Position numbers and translations under genes: made by a program. A stretch of 64,000 nt of DNA from Artocarpus heterophyllus. Taxonomy: Eukaryota; Streptophyta; Magnoliopsida; Rosales; Moraceae. Numbering within the stretch: position 1 is the stretch's first letter; each line of letters opens with the position of its first letter. Where the stretch lies: contig CM046351.1 in NCBI GenBank assembly GCA_025403435.1, forward strand, positions 26,749,730-26,813,729. The letters are read 5' to 3'. The notes under the pieces were generated by a model. It did no database searches, was not told the origin of the DNA, and saw only the letters and a program-made list of their open reading frames with translations. This document shows, piece after piece, positions 1 to 11,206 of this stretch.

Positions 1-1022
1 AGATCCAACATCAAGAAAAAAAGTGGCAACTATTAGGAACACTTCTCTAATGGATGTCATCGCCGTTGTTCAGAGTGCCAAGGTAGTTATTGTGAAAAAT
101 CAAGCAAGAAAGAATAGGGGTAAAGGAAATGATCGGAAGATGACCAGAAGGAATCAAAACCAATGGTAGGGACAACGGTCCCAAAGTAGTGAAAACAGCT
201 AAAAAAAGTAGTGGTTCTTTTGGAAGTGAACGCTATGCCTCATGTAGTTGCCACCATTGCAGTCAAGCAAGCTATTTTAGAAGGAATTGTCTAATTTTTA
301 TGATAAGCCAGCAAAATTCCTTGCTCTATCCTAGAGGGCCACAAGGTAGTTAGATAGGTTCTGTGTTTTTTCAAAGCAATCAGGCTAGGGCTGCCTAATC
401 TCAAGGTCCTTCTCAGACATATACTTCTCCATATCAGCAACCACGGTATATAGACTGCAATATCAATCACAATTTTGGCCTTAGGGATTTGAATTCGAAT
501 TAGGATATCAAACGCTACAAGTCTCAGGTACTTAAGGGGGTAGAGGCCACTCTATAGGAGGACCTGTGGCAAGTAGTAGTCGCCTATGACAAGGATGAGG
601 GAACAAGAGGAAAGGAAAAGCTCAACCATATGCCATGATAGGGACAAAGGACAACTTTGAGCAGCCTGCCCACGATGTTGTTGATGGTATGGTTCTAACT
701 TTTCACTCTTAGGCTCATGTGTTATTTGATTTTAGATCTTTCCATTTCTTCATTTTTGCACCGCTTGCAAGTTTGTTAGGATTAACTGTTGAGAACCTTA
801 GTCCTTCATTGATTTTGAATACACCGGTCGGAGGAATTTTGAGGTGTTTATGATATGTAGGTCTTGTTGTATAGGAGTTGATGATCACAAGTTTTCTGTT
901 GATTTGATAGTTTTTCCCATGAGCCAATTTGATGTAATTTTGGGTATAAATTGTCTATCCAAGTACCAAGCTATAGTAGAATTTCATAAGAAGAAAGTGA
1001 CCCTCTTATCGTAGAAATTACA
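1..1022 (+). pseudogene. gag C-terminus and protease remnant (Tekay-type)
   Basis: A CCHC zinc knuckle is readable at 249-290 as CHHCSQASYFRRNC, where the expected histidine has become tyrosine. The following linker is rich in Q, S and P, as usual before the protease. At about 690-760 the frame reads VVDGMVLTFHS, a stop, then AHVLFDFRSFHFFI; gypsy proteases have FDSGASHSFI here, so the catalytic D-S-G is damaged. Stops and frame changes are present throughout. No intact product is expected. Confidence 0.7.
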
Positions 1023-3456
1023 ATGGGTTGTTTATCATGCCAGTTCAGAAGCAATTGCACCAGTCATATTCTTAGAGCATGCGTTTGTGGTAGATGGAGA
1101 AATGTAAGTTATGGGAATTTATTTGCTATTGACGGTGAACTTGGTACCACTGATCAATACCCTTGGGTGTCTATGATGAGTGAATATCCAAATGTTTTTT
1201 CCAATGAGTTGCTAGGTTTATCGCCAAATAGAGAGATTGAATTCTATATCGATTTAGTTCCAAGGGCCCAATCAGTTTCCATTCCTCTTTATCGTATGGC
1301 ACCTATCGAGCTTGAGGAATTACGAAAGCAATGGGATAAGCTTTTAAGTAAAGGGTTTATTTGAAGAAGTACCACACCTTGGGGTGCTCTAGTTCTTTTT
1401 GCCGAAAAAAAGCGATGGGTCTTTAAGACTTTGTGTGGATTATAGGAAGCTAAACCAAATGTCTATAAGAACAAATACCCAATACAAAGAATTGATAAAT
1501 TATATGACCAACTTGGAAGATCAAGTTTCTTTTCCAAGATCGATTTGAAGACCGGTTATCACCAATTAAACATTTGAGAAGAAGACGTTCTAAAGACCAG
1601 CCTTTAGGACTCGTTATGGTCATTTCGAGTTCAAGGTCTTGCCTTTTGGGTTGACAAATGCCCCTATAGCTTTTATAGATCTTATATATCGGATTTTTCA
1701 GTCTTACTTAGATCAGTTTGTGGTGGTTTTTATTGATGATATTTCGGTGAATTCTAAGACATAGGAAGAACAATTTGAACACTTAAGGATATTATTGCAA
1801 ACTTTAAGAGATCATTAGCTTTATGCAAAGAGACAAAAGTGTGATTTTTGGATGACTGATTTCAAATTTTTTGGATGTGTAATTTCTCATGAAGGTATCT
1901 TAGTAGATCTGTAAAGGTAGATGCAGTTGCAATAGGAAAGGCCTAAAAACATGACAGAAGTGCACAGTTTTCTTGGTCTCGTAGGATACTATTGTTGATT
2001 TGTTGAGAATTTCTCCCGTATTGTTATGCCATTGATAAGATTGACTTAGAAGGATATCAAGTTTGATTGGAATGACCAATATGAAGAGGCTTTTATGGAT
2101 CTTACAAGGAGATTGATAATAGCACCTGTTCTTATCTTCCCAGATAGTGAAGAGTCTTATATGGTGTACACAGATGCTTCAGGTATAGGTTTGGGTGTAT
2201 GTCTTGATGCCACATGGTAGGGTGGTAGCTTATAGTTCTTGTTAGTTAAAGACACATGAAAGGAATTACCCTACCATGACTTGGAGTTGGTAGTTTTGAT
2301 CTATGCTTTGAAGCTATAGAGGTGTTATTTATATGGTGCCAAGTTTGAGCTTTGCTCAGACCATAAGAGCTTGAAATATCTTTTCACCTAGTAGGATTTA
2401 AACTTGAGAGAACGACGATGGGTTGAATACATGGAAGATCACGATTTTTCCCTTCAATACCATCTTAGTAAGGCGAATGTTATGACAGATGCTTTAAGTC
2501 GAAAGCCTCATGCTATCATAGCCTCGTTAACATGTGAAGATTGGAAAAGGTCAAAAGCTATTTGTGAGTATGACTTACTATACTATTAGGATGTAAATTT
2601 TGCTTGTGTTTATAACCTAGTGGCCACACATGTTCTTCTCTAGCAAGTACAATAAGTTTAATGGCAAGATGAAAAGCTCAGGGAAACTTGGAATCAATTA
2701 CAAAATGGTGAATAGTTAGAAGGATAGAAGATAAGTACATAAGGTTTCTTATTGGTCCATGGAAGGCTTGTAGTACTGGAGGATGCTTACATTCGACAAG
2801 CTATTTTAAGCCCATAAGTCTAAGTTTGCTATATATCTTGGTAGCACCAAAATGTACCATGATCTTAAAAGGCAATATTGGTGGGAAGGGATGAAGCATG
2901 ATATAGTTGAGTTTGTCAAGAATTGCATAATTTGTCGACAAGTGAAGGCTGACCATCAACATCTGCATGGACTACTTCAACCTTTGCCAATTTCAGATTG
3001 GAAATAGGATAAGATCACTATGGATTTTGTGACGGGGTTACCCACCACAACTAAAAGGCATAATGTAATTTGGATAGTAATTGATTGATTGAGAAAGCTG
3101 GCATGCTTTATTGCTGTAAGGATGGACTACTCGCTCTCAAAATTTAGCCGCCTCTACATTGAGAATATTGTTCCCTTGCATGTCATACCCACTTGTATAG
3201 TTTCTAATAGAGACCTATAATTTACCTCAAGGTTTTGGAAGGTGTTACAAAAGGCTTTAGGAACAAAATTGAACCTTATTACTACTCACCACCCACAAAC
3301 AGATGGTCAATAAGCATGAACTATACAAACCTTGGAGGATATGCTTTATGCATATATTCTAGACTTTGGAGGTAGTTGGCTTACCCACTTGCCCTTAGTT
3401 GAGTTTGTTTACAACAACAGCTACCAAGTTAGCATTGCCATGGTGCCTGATGAGAC
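1023..3456 (+). pseudogene. RT, RNase H and N-terminal integrase remnant (Tekay-type)
   Basis: The segment 1023-1364 is open and ends in a typical gypsy RT entry (EFYIDLVPRAQSVSIPLYRM, then ELEELRKQWDKLLSKGFI). The catalytic box reads VVFIDD at 1723-1740. RNase H ends in the open stretch 2404-2589 (YHLSKANVMTDALSRKP). Integrase shows the zinc-binding CIIC pair near 2924-2935, a core beginning TMDFVTGLP near 3018, and HHPQTDGQ near 3290. It stops after YNNSYQVSIAMVPDE, where the nested element begins; the missing part resumes at 5807. Many in-frame stops make it non-functional. Confidence 0.85.
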
Positions 3457-5806
3457 TGTAAAAGTGTACATTTTCTAAGGCTTAAATCATTTATTTACGC
3501 TTTTATTTCTCATTAAATTCTCTAATTAATAGCAATTTTGTGTTAATAAGTATTTTCGTGTCTTAGTGTGAAAATATGTTTAAAAATGTGTTTTTAGTGT
3601 GTTTTTATGTTTAATAGAATTTTTAGTAATTTTTAGAATGATTTTGGTGTGTTAAATAAGTGTCTAGTTTGTAAATAGTCAAAATCGTAAAGTAATGCGG
3701 TTATTTTATTTTGAGTTTTAAAGTGTTTAATAGTGTGTTTTGAGTTTGTAAATATGTTTTATTATATTTTTAGTAATTTTTAAAAATATTTCCAAGTTAT
3801 AAAAATTATATCTGTGCCAAACCGTAAGAGACTAGAAATTTTAGGAGTTTTTATTTATTTTTGTGTGTTTTAATGTAAAATAAATATTTTTGTAAATATT
3901 ATGTTTGTAAAATAATTAATATTAGTGTGTTTGTGATTTTTAGATTTGAAATCTGGAGGAAAAACGGAGCAAAACGACACCAAAACGGACAAAATCAGAC
4001 ATCAAATGCATCAAAAAGATTAAGGAAATTCAAATTTATATTAAATGGGACACGTGGCGAGTTTTTAACCGTTCGATCACCTGCCAAATCAATCTCAGCA
4101 GTCCGAGGAAGAGACGCGTGTCAACGCGTCATCCGGTGCGTCAGCAGAATCTCAGAGTACAGTCCACGTGTCAGTCCTAATCTTGAAAATCTCGATCCCA
4201 TTTTTGATATTCCTAAACATTCACTGGACAAAGAAACAAAGTTTTGGCAACCATATTTTGAAAAGCTATTCCCAGAAGAAGAAAAGCCAAAACCATCCAC
4301 TAAAGAAATTTCCAAAATTAAGTTAGCCCAACTTCCTGAAGGACTAAAACACGCATTCTTAGGAGCTGATGAATCTTTTCCTATTATCATTTCATCCAAA
4401 CTCGATGAATCACAAGAGCGACGGTTAATTAACATGTTGCGTGATCATAAAAAAGCATTGGGTTGGACAATAGCTGATATCAAGGGTATTAGTCCCTTGA
4501 TTTGCTCCCATCATATTCAATTGGAAGAAGATGCTAATCCAAAAAGAGATCCCCAAAGGAGACTAAACCCAACAATGAAAGAAGTCGTGAGGAATGAAGT
4601 TTTGAAACTGTTAAATGCTGGTATTATTTACCCCATTGCAAACAGTAAATGGGTCAGTCCAACTCAAGTTGTTCCTAAGAAATCTGGTGTAACTGTGATA
4701 ACAAATGAAAAAGGAGATTTTGTCCCTACAAGAGTTGTCACTGGATGGCGAATGTGCATTGATTATCAAAAATTAAATGCCGCCACTCGAAAAGACCATT
4801 TTCCACTCCCATTCATCGATCAAATCTTAGAACGTGTAGCTGGTCATCCTTTCTATTGCTTTCTAGATGGATATTCAGGATATTATCAGATAGAGATAGC
4901 ATTAGAAGATCAGGAAAAGACCACGTTTACATGTCCTTTTGGTACTTTTGCTTTCCGACGAATGCCATTCAGACTTTGTAACGCCCCAGCTACATTTCAA
5001 AGATGCATGATGAGCATTTTCAGTGACATGGTTGAGAAGATTATGGGAGTTTTCATGGATGATTTGACTATTTTTGGTAATTCGTTTGATACTTGTCTGC
5101 TTAACTTGGAAGCTGTTTTGAAAAGATGTGAAGAAAAGGGCCTTGTGTTAAATTGGGAAAAATGCCATTTTATGGTTCCATCTGGCATAGTTCTTGGACA
5201 TATTGTCTTTGAAAGAGGAATTGAAGTTGATCTAGCTAAGATTGAGCTTATTTCAAACTTGGCCACTCCAAAGACTGTTAGAGATGTTCGATCTTTTCTT
5301 TGGCACACTGGATTTTATAGGAGGTTCATTCAAATTTTTCAGCCATATCAAGACCATTGTGTAATCTCCTATTGAAAGATGCTGTGTTTGAATGGACAAA
5401 AGAATGTGAAGAATCTTTCCGAACACTGATATCTAAGTTAATTTCTGCACCTATCATGCAATCCCCCGATTGGAGTTTACCATTTGAAGTCATGTGTGAT
5501 GCAAGCAATTACGCTTTAGGAGCCGTCTTAGGCCAACGAAGGGAAGGAAAACCTTTTGTAGTGTACTATGTAAGCAAAACCTTAAACAATGCTCAAATGA
5601 ATTACTCAACCACTGAAAAGGAATTACTTGTTGTAGTATTTGCACTTGATAAGTTTCGTTCATACCTAATCGGGTCACCCATCACCGTTTTCACTGATCA
5701 TTCTGCCCGTAAGTATCTCTTTTCTAAAAGGGATGCTAAAGCCCGACTTATAAGGTGGATCCTTCTTCTGCAAGAGTTTGATTTGACTATCAAGGAGTGC
5801 CATACA
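3457..5806 (+). mobile_element. Athila-type Ty3/gypsy fragment nested in the Tekay integrase
   Basis: The insert begins with TGTAAAAGTGTACATTTTC, a plausible LTR start, and ends within RNase H just after a CA. The host integrase runs up to VPDE on the left and resumes as LYRRPCRSPLCW on the right, so the insertion point is visible at codon level. Flanking bases are AGAC at 3453-3456 and AGGAC at 5807-5811, consistent with a 5-bp target duplication with one base lost on the left. The first 700 bases are non-coding and AT-rich (LTR and leader). Gag and protease are absent, and the 3' half of the element has been deleted. Confidence 0.75.
4161..5806 (+). pseudogene. Athila-type reverse transcriptase and RNase H
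   Basis: The long frame 3927-5375 carries pol homology only from about 4161; the upstream part reads through LTR or leader. Athila hallmarks are GWTIADIKGISP, VVTGWRMCIDYQKLNAATRK, LDGYSGYYQI and the active-site box FMDD at 5052-5063 (instead of the usual YVDD). A one-base frameshift near 5343 moves the downstream part to the frame of 5357-5857, which reads RNase H (CDASNYALGAVLGQR, then STTEKELLVVVFALDKF). RNase H coding runs to about 5800, where Tekay sequence returns; the last residues of that open frame are the Tekay integrase read out of frame. The RT core itself is nearly uninterrupted, so this insert looks younger than its host. Confidence 0.88.
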
Positions 5807-6403
5807 AGGACTTATATAGGAGACCATGTAGATCACCTCTGTGTTGGGCTAGTGTAGAGGAAGTTCTTGTCCTTGGACCTACTAAAGTGTAGGAAACCAC
5901 AGAAAATGTTAAGCAAATCCAAGAGAGGCTGCGAGCTATTCAAAGTAGTCAGAAGAACTAAGCAGACTCAAGAAGGCATGAAATTGAATTGAAGTTGGAG
6001 ACTGGGTATTTCTAAAAGTCACCCCTAGATGTGGGGTTACCATTTTAGGGTTAAGGGAAACCTAGCCCTCCGTTGGGCCTTTTGCCATCACCGAAAGAAT
6101 TGGAAATGTTGCATATCTTTTGGACTTGCTGCCATAGCTTGGTCATGTTCATAATTTTTTCATATCTCAATGCTCAAACGATGTACAAAAGGCCCTACCT
6201 ATATTGTTCAATGGATCAAAGAACAAGAGGATATGACTTATGAGGAACAATCGGTGCAAATTTTGGCTCGAGAACTCAAGGTGCTATGGAATAGAGAGAT
6301 TCCACTTGTCAAAGTACTATGGCAACACCATAAGGAAGAAGAAGCTACTTTAGAGCTGGAGTCTGAAATGTATGAGAAATACCCTCACCTGTTTTATCTC
6401 TAG
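5807..6403 (+). pseudogene. Integrase C-terminus and chromodomain-like tail (Tekay-type)
   Basis: This continues the integrase left at 3456. The readable path is CRSPLCWASVEEVLVLGPTK, a damaged stretch, then LRAIQSSQKN and ITERIGNVAYLLDLLP. The open frame 6170-6403 encodes the end of the polyprotein (DMTYEEQSVQILARELKVL, then IPLVKVLW and EKYPHLF). In Tekay-type elements this tail carries a chromodomain-like module used in targeting; here it is too degenerate to judge function. The stop at 6401-6403 is followed within 55 bases by the polypurine tract and LTR. Confidence 0.8.
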
Positions 6404-6441
6404 CTTGAGGTGGTACTCAAAAACTTCAGGGATGAAATTTC

Positions 6442-6456
6442 TTAAGGTAGGTAGAT
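6442..6456 (+). other. Polypurine tract before the Tekay 3' LTR
   Basis: The purine-rich run TTAAGGTAGGTAGAT sits directly before the LTR start TGTAAAACGC at 6457. In these elements the tract primes plus-strand DNA synthesis. It contains extra T residues, so it is decayed. Confidence 0.6.
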
Positions 6457-8512
6457 TGTAAAACGCTTAGTTTTTGATTGATAAAAATTCAAAATTTGGG
6501 CCAATTTGAGATTTTAACAAGATTTGTGGGACAAAAACTAATTCTAGAAGCTTCTAATGTTAGACAAATAGGCGAAACCATTTAAAAAGACAACAAAAAA
6601 AAAATTAAATTTTTTCCTAGTCTCTCTCGTTCTTCCCTATTTCTTCCTCTAATCAGGAGCACCGCCACCTGAACCTCCAACCACCCAAGCCGCGCCAGCC
6701 CACTTGTCGCCGGCCGTCGTGGAAGAGCCCAAAGAGTTGGCATTTTCTAAGCTCCACACATGATTCTGGTGCCGTCCAGCTCTGTCTCCTCTAGCCAACT
6801 ATACCTTCGTACTACCCATGTTGAGAGGAGCGACAACCACCCCATCACCAGTCCAATCATCGCCGTATTTCTTTATTGGGCCTACCATACCTATTGTTTT
6901 TGGCAGATTTTATTAAATTTCTAGCGAACCTGCATGCCGTTTGGAGGAGCAACTTCGAAAACATACTCTCCTCACCGAGAGCTTTGTTTTGGCACCCACT
7001 TTGACCACCACCTCCTTTATTGACATTGGTCAACGCTTGTCAAACCCAGTCAAAAATGGTCAAACCGTTGACCCTGGCCCTCAAAACTCGACGAAAGTGC
7101 ATATCGGCCTATTTTCTACGCTCTAGACATGTTCGCAATGTTGCAATTGTGAGACATAATTTTGAAATGTGAGAGCAATGAGCAAAGTTTCCAGTTTCGG
7201 GCTTAACAGTTTCAATTTTACAAATCAGAGTGTTTTTGTGCCTCATTAGATTTCCCGATAGGAACTTCGACTACCCGAAAACTTTAAAAAATTTTAAACA
7301 AATATTTTTGTGGGATTTGTGATATAATTTAGTTTTAGTGATATCAAAAGTTGAAATAAATAATTAAAATTTCAAGTTTGAATGTGATGATTATTGATTT
7401 AATTGTTATTGATTTACTTATTGTTGATATATATATGTTCTGGTTGGCACTTCTTGTAGTTATGGCATGCCATAACTATTTTGCAAATAGTTTCTTGTAG
7501 GTTTAAATTTTTTGTTTTATTCAAAAAATAATTATCATGCTGCTGATTTTTTGTTAAAACTAATCTAACTAACGTCTTAGTTATTTTGAGCGGTTGAGAG
7601 TAAATTTGTGATAATCCCTATCCTGTAAGTTATTATGGCTTTAGACAGCGCCGCTGGATTAAGCTATGACCAATTGGAAAATTCCTAGAGGATTGTTAAA
7701 TTTATACTACTCACGATGTGCTTGTTTTTTGGTACAACAGACACAATATGCTCGTTCAGAGTACAACGGACATCTTTAAAACCCTTTCTTTCTTTCCTCA
7801 TTTGCTTCACTAATAACTAGAGGTTAAGTGTCAGATTTAATGGTGAGTTTCTAACTTTATATAGGTTTAAATTGATGTTATTTAAATGTTTATTTATTTA
7901 TTCATTTATCATATTTATTTACTTGTTTATTTATTTATGAATTTTTGTTAAAATATTAATTTGTTTAGTTTTATTGGAATTTTATTTGAAATCATGAAGG
8001 TTATGTAATATTTTTTTTGTATAAATACATGAACTTCGGTTATTTATTTTTGTTTGTGGATTTTAAAACCAAGTAGTCAATATTCCTTCTGGGCTCTAGC
8101 TCACCCCTTTTTCCCTAGGTGGTGTTCAATGCGAGCTAGACCGACAGAGTAGTTAGAAAGTCTAGAAGCTTGCGGCTGCATCTTTTAGTAATTGTTTGGA
8201 GGAATCTTCATAATCATTTATATGTATCTATTCGCAACTTTGATTTTTTAAAATTGTACAGAATTGTGACTTAGGAACTTCATATGTATTAACTGTATAT
8301 TAAGTATTTTGTATTGAGTTAGTGATGCATGATAAACTCTCTTTGTGATGAACGAATTTCTTTATGATAATTATATGTACCCTACCAAAAGTTTGACAAG
8401 TGGATGCATTACTGTGGGTCTTTTTTTAAAAAAAAAAATGGTGTTTTCAATAAAAGCGCAATTTCACAAAACTTCAAAGATTCATCACTTGCCCTAATTT
8501 TAGGTCGTCACA
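6457..8512 (+). repeat. 3' LTR of the Tekay-type element
   Basis: The LTR runs from TGTAAAACGC to GGTCGTCACA, about 2056 bp, with the canonical TG...CA ends and the GTCACA-type terminus common in Tekay/Del LTRs. It is non-coding; open stretches at 6941-7126 and 8404-8595 show no protein similarity and are read as chance. The interior motif GGGCTCTAGCTCACCCC near 8091 resembles a segment often seen in the distal half of Del-type LTRs. No palindrome array of the kind found in the LTRs at 24830 and 61304 was seen here. Confidence 0.75.
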
Positions 8513-11080
8513 ATACAAGCTCAAATCTGTTGGCCCACTTTACATTTTTGGCAAGTGATAAAATTAATAAAGTATTAGCTTTATGTTTGGCTTAATTCAC
8601 GCCCAACTAAATTTACACCCTATATTCTAGCACTTGATCATTGCATTAATTACCTAAGTAATTAAACTACTGTTCCTATTCTATTAAGTTAAGAAATAGT
8701 AACCCACATGAACAGATACATAGAAACAAATGAATAGATCTTACGTAATTCAATATATACATACATATAATATATTATATATGTACATTTTTTATTCACT
8801 TTTGTAACATTATTTATAAGTTTATATAACACTCAATTTGTTTAATAGGGTGTTTGGGAAGTGGGTTAGAATTAAAAGTTAAAAATAAAAGTATTGTAGC
8901 ATGTGAGAGCTTTACACTGCAATATATTTTTGTTTTATACTATAGAATATGAGAGTTTTACACTGTTTAAGTTGAAACTAACTTTCTTAAACACTGTATA
9001 AATGTAATACTCATATAAATGTAATACTCAATAATATCTGTGTTATATTATATTATTAAATGTTATATGAAAATAAATTGAGTATTACACTAATCTATTA
9101 ACAATGTTACAATTGCAAATGAAAAATGTTGCCAGTGTTTGACCGGAGACAATTTCATATAATAATAGTATAAGATGCATTTTGTAATCAACAGTTGTTG
9201 GGAACAATCTCTTTGGCTCTCAGTTAGCTCAGCTGATAAATGCGCGCACACCAATGAAAATGTTGGGCTGCATTGAAGCCACTTGCTTGACCTGTTCGGC
9301 ACATATCTTCTTGTGTTGTGCATCTCTCTCTGTCTATATAACATATTCTTGTATATCATAATATAATATATGTATAAGAAGGTCCATATACATATTTTAG
9401 TTGAAAAATTAAAGTTCTCAGAGAGAGATTCTGGGACACTCTTCGTTGGGATGGGAGAAATCCTCGAATTGAACTTTCTGGCCATTTCTTCACTTTCATA
9501 CCCTCCTTTTTTTTTTAACAAAAAAAATTGTAAACAATATCAATTAGAGCGTAAAGTTTGAGCTGTGTTATTCTTTGAGCATTTCAATCAAAATATATAA
9601 GTAGTTTCAATCTATAGTCAAAGTTGAGTGGATAAATATGTGATTTTTTGCGTTTAAATTAAAGTTTGTGCTTCTCTGATTTAGAACGCAGTTATTTTCT
9701 TATATATTAGAAAAATTGAGTTTTTTTTTTTTGAAATTTTCTTTTCATAATAAGGGTTGATGTAGATATATAACATTATTATTACTAAATTCCATATACA
9801 TGTGCCACTTCCTAGTGCTTTTACTTTTGTGTTTTATAATGATGTTAGAAGTCTACTTTGTTTTGTTGTCCTTTCAAAAAGAAAGAACGGTTGGACAAGG
9901 GCATGCAATGCACATGTGCACTATGGTGATGGTGTTATGCTTGCCCAAAATTTGAGCTCTGATATGCTGTTTATGGCATGTGTGGTTGAAGTTGCAAAAA
10001 GTTTTTGGCATGGGTTTTGTCCATCAAATTTAAGAGCTTGATATTTTAAGAAATTAATTTATATGTATCTAGAGGAGTAAAAAAAAATTATACATTTAAA
10101 TGTGCTTATAATCCACATAGAAAAATTACACGTTGAACCGTCGTAAATCCTGTCATAGACAATGGTATAAATTTCACCCCCGGTCTTCATCTTGATTCTC
10201 GAGGATAAGAATTTCGAAAGGAAAATTTTCAAATAATTAAAGACAATAATTCAAACTGAAATGAATATTTAAACTTGTGTCCGGGCCTAACTAAAGGTAT
10301 TTGTTTCTATCACCAAACCAAATTGGGAGTTTTCTATTTAATTTATTTATTTTTTCTAGTTAGACTAGCTACAAAAGTATGGGGTTTGATTCATATGGCG
10401 TTACAAAAATAAATAATTTAATAAGCTCATAATTGCAAGTCATCGCAGAAAAGTACACGTCTATGGTCTTCAATTTAATTCCATTGCTCCAAGCTGCCAA
10501 TAGACCAAGTGTAAAAACAAGCCAGAAAAAAAAAACTCTAGAGGCGTAATAAATGATTTACGAAATAACACTACTTTATCTTAACAAATGAAATATGCAA
10601 ATACCACTATAAATTGTAGTGAGTAATTATGCACTAAAATTGCGACATAATAAATATGAAGACTAATTATTAGTCATAACTTGGCTTCTTCTGCTAACTA
10701 CTATTAGAAAAAGAAAGAAAAAAACAAAAATTGAGAAAAATTGAGAACTAATTGCAAACATAAACGGCCACTAACGGTATCATCCCGGAATCTATTCACA
10801 TTTTTGTACAAAAAAGAAACTAAATAAAAGATCAGATTCCCTTCTTCTAATTATTACACAAAATTACTTATCATTTATACTTTCTTATTTTTTTATTTTT
10901 ACTCTTCATCTTTCCTTCATATATATATACACATATATGCATACCATTTTTTTATTTTATATATAATTTATCTTACCCCCTATTCCAATTTCCTCTCTCT
11001 CTCTCTCTCTCTATCTATCTCTTTGTAGTATGACTTTCTCTCCGCTGTCCACCGTTCACTTCCTTCGGTCATCTTGTACT
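8513..11080. other. Intergenic DNA upstream of the WIP gene
   Basis: No gene is supported. The interval is AT-rich with short homopolymers. It holds a MITE-like inverted repeat at 8847-8997 and a short tandem copy of TAAATGTAATACTCA at about 9000-9032. Open stretches at 9090-9521 (minus), 9370-9561 and 9802-10041 have low-complexity or unrecognisable products. The last part, near 10990-11012, is a CT-rich tract leading into the gene promoter. Confidence 0.6.
8847..8997. mobile_element. MITE-like inverted repeat, about 150 bp
   Basis: The left end AGGGTGTTTGGGAAGTGGGT and the reverse complement of the right end, ACAGTGTTTAAGAAAGTTAG, match in most of the first 20 bases, giving imperfect terminal inverted repeats. 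The interior contains ATGTGAGAGCTTTACACT and a related ATATGAGAGTTTTACACT, and no coding. A similar internal phrase (ATGTGAGAGTTTTATATT) occurs in the element at 17089-17250. No clean target duplication was found. Confidence 0.45.
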
Positions 11081-11085
11081 CTCTC

Positions 11086-11206
11086 TCTATAAAAAGCATT
11101 CTCAGAAGGCCAAAACAATTCCCCTTCTCTCTCTCCTTTTTTCTTTTCTTTTCCCCCCTCTCACACACAAACACAAACACAAAACACACAACTTTTTAAT
11201 CCAACC
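11086..11206 (+). promoter_or_regulatory. Core promoter and 5' UTR of the WIP gene
   Basis: CTATAAAAAG at 11088-11097 is a good plant TATA box, placed 111-119 bp before the start codon. Transcription would then begin about 30 bp downstream, near 11120, giving a 5' UTR of roughly 85 bases that is CT- and CA-rich. A CT microsatellite lies at about 10994-11012, as is common in plant core promoters. The start codon context CAACCATGGC is strong. The start site is inferred, not observed. Confidence 0.6.

Larger units (their letters stand above)
1..8512 (+). mobile_element. Tekay/Del-type Ty3/gypsy retrotransposon, 3' portion, decayed
   Basis: The plus strand carries, in order, remnants of a gag zinc knuckle, protease, reverse transcriptase, RNase H, integrase and a chromodomain-like C-terminus, then a polypurine tract and a 3' LTR. 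RT-RNaseH-integrase order is diagnostic of Ty3/gypsy, and the long C-terminal extension ending near KYPHLF fits the Tekay/Del branch. The 5' LTR lies outside the window. Coding frames are broken by many stops (often TAG or TAA where a coding residue is expected) and by frameshifts, so the copy is old and inactive. The integrase is interrupted at 3457-5806 by an Athila-type fragment. The LTR end at 8512 is followed by ATACA, which would be the right-hand target duplication. Confidence 0.85.

Noticed and set aside
9090..9521. 143-codon minus-strand frame upstream of the WIP gene
   Set aside because: No recognisable protein and AT-rich composition; length alone is weak evidence.
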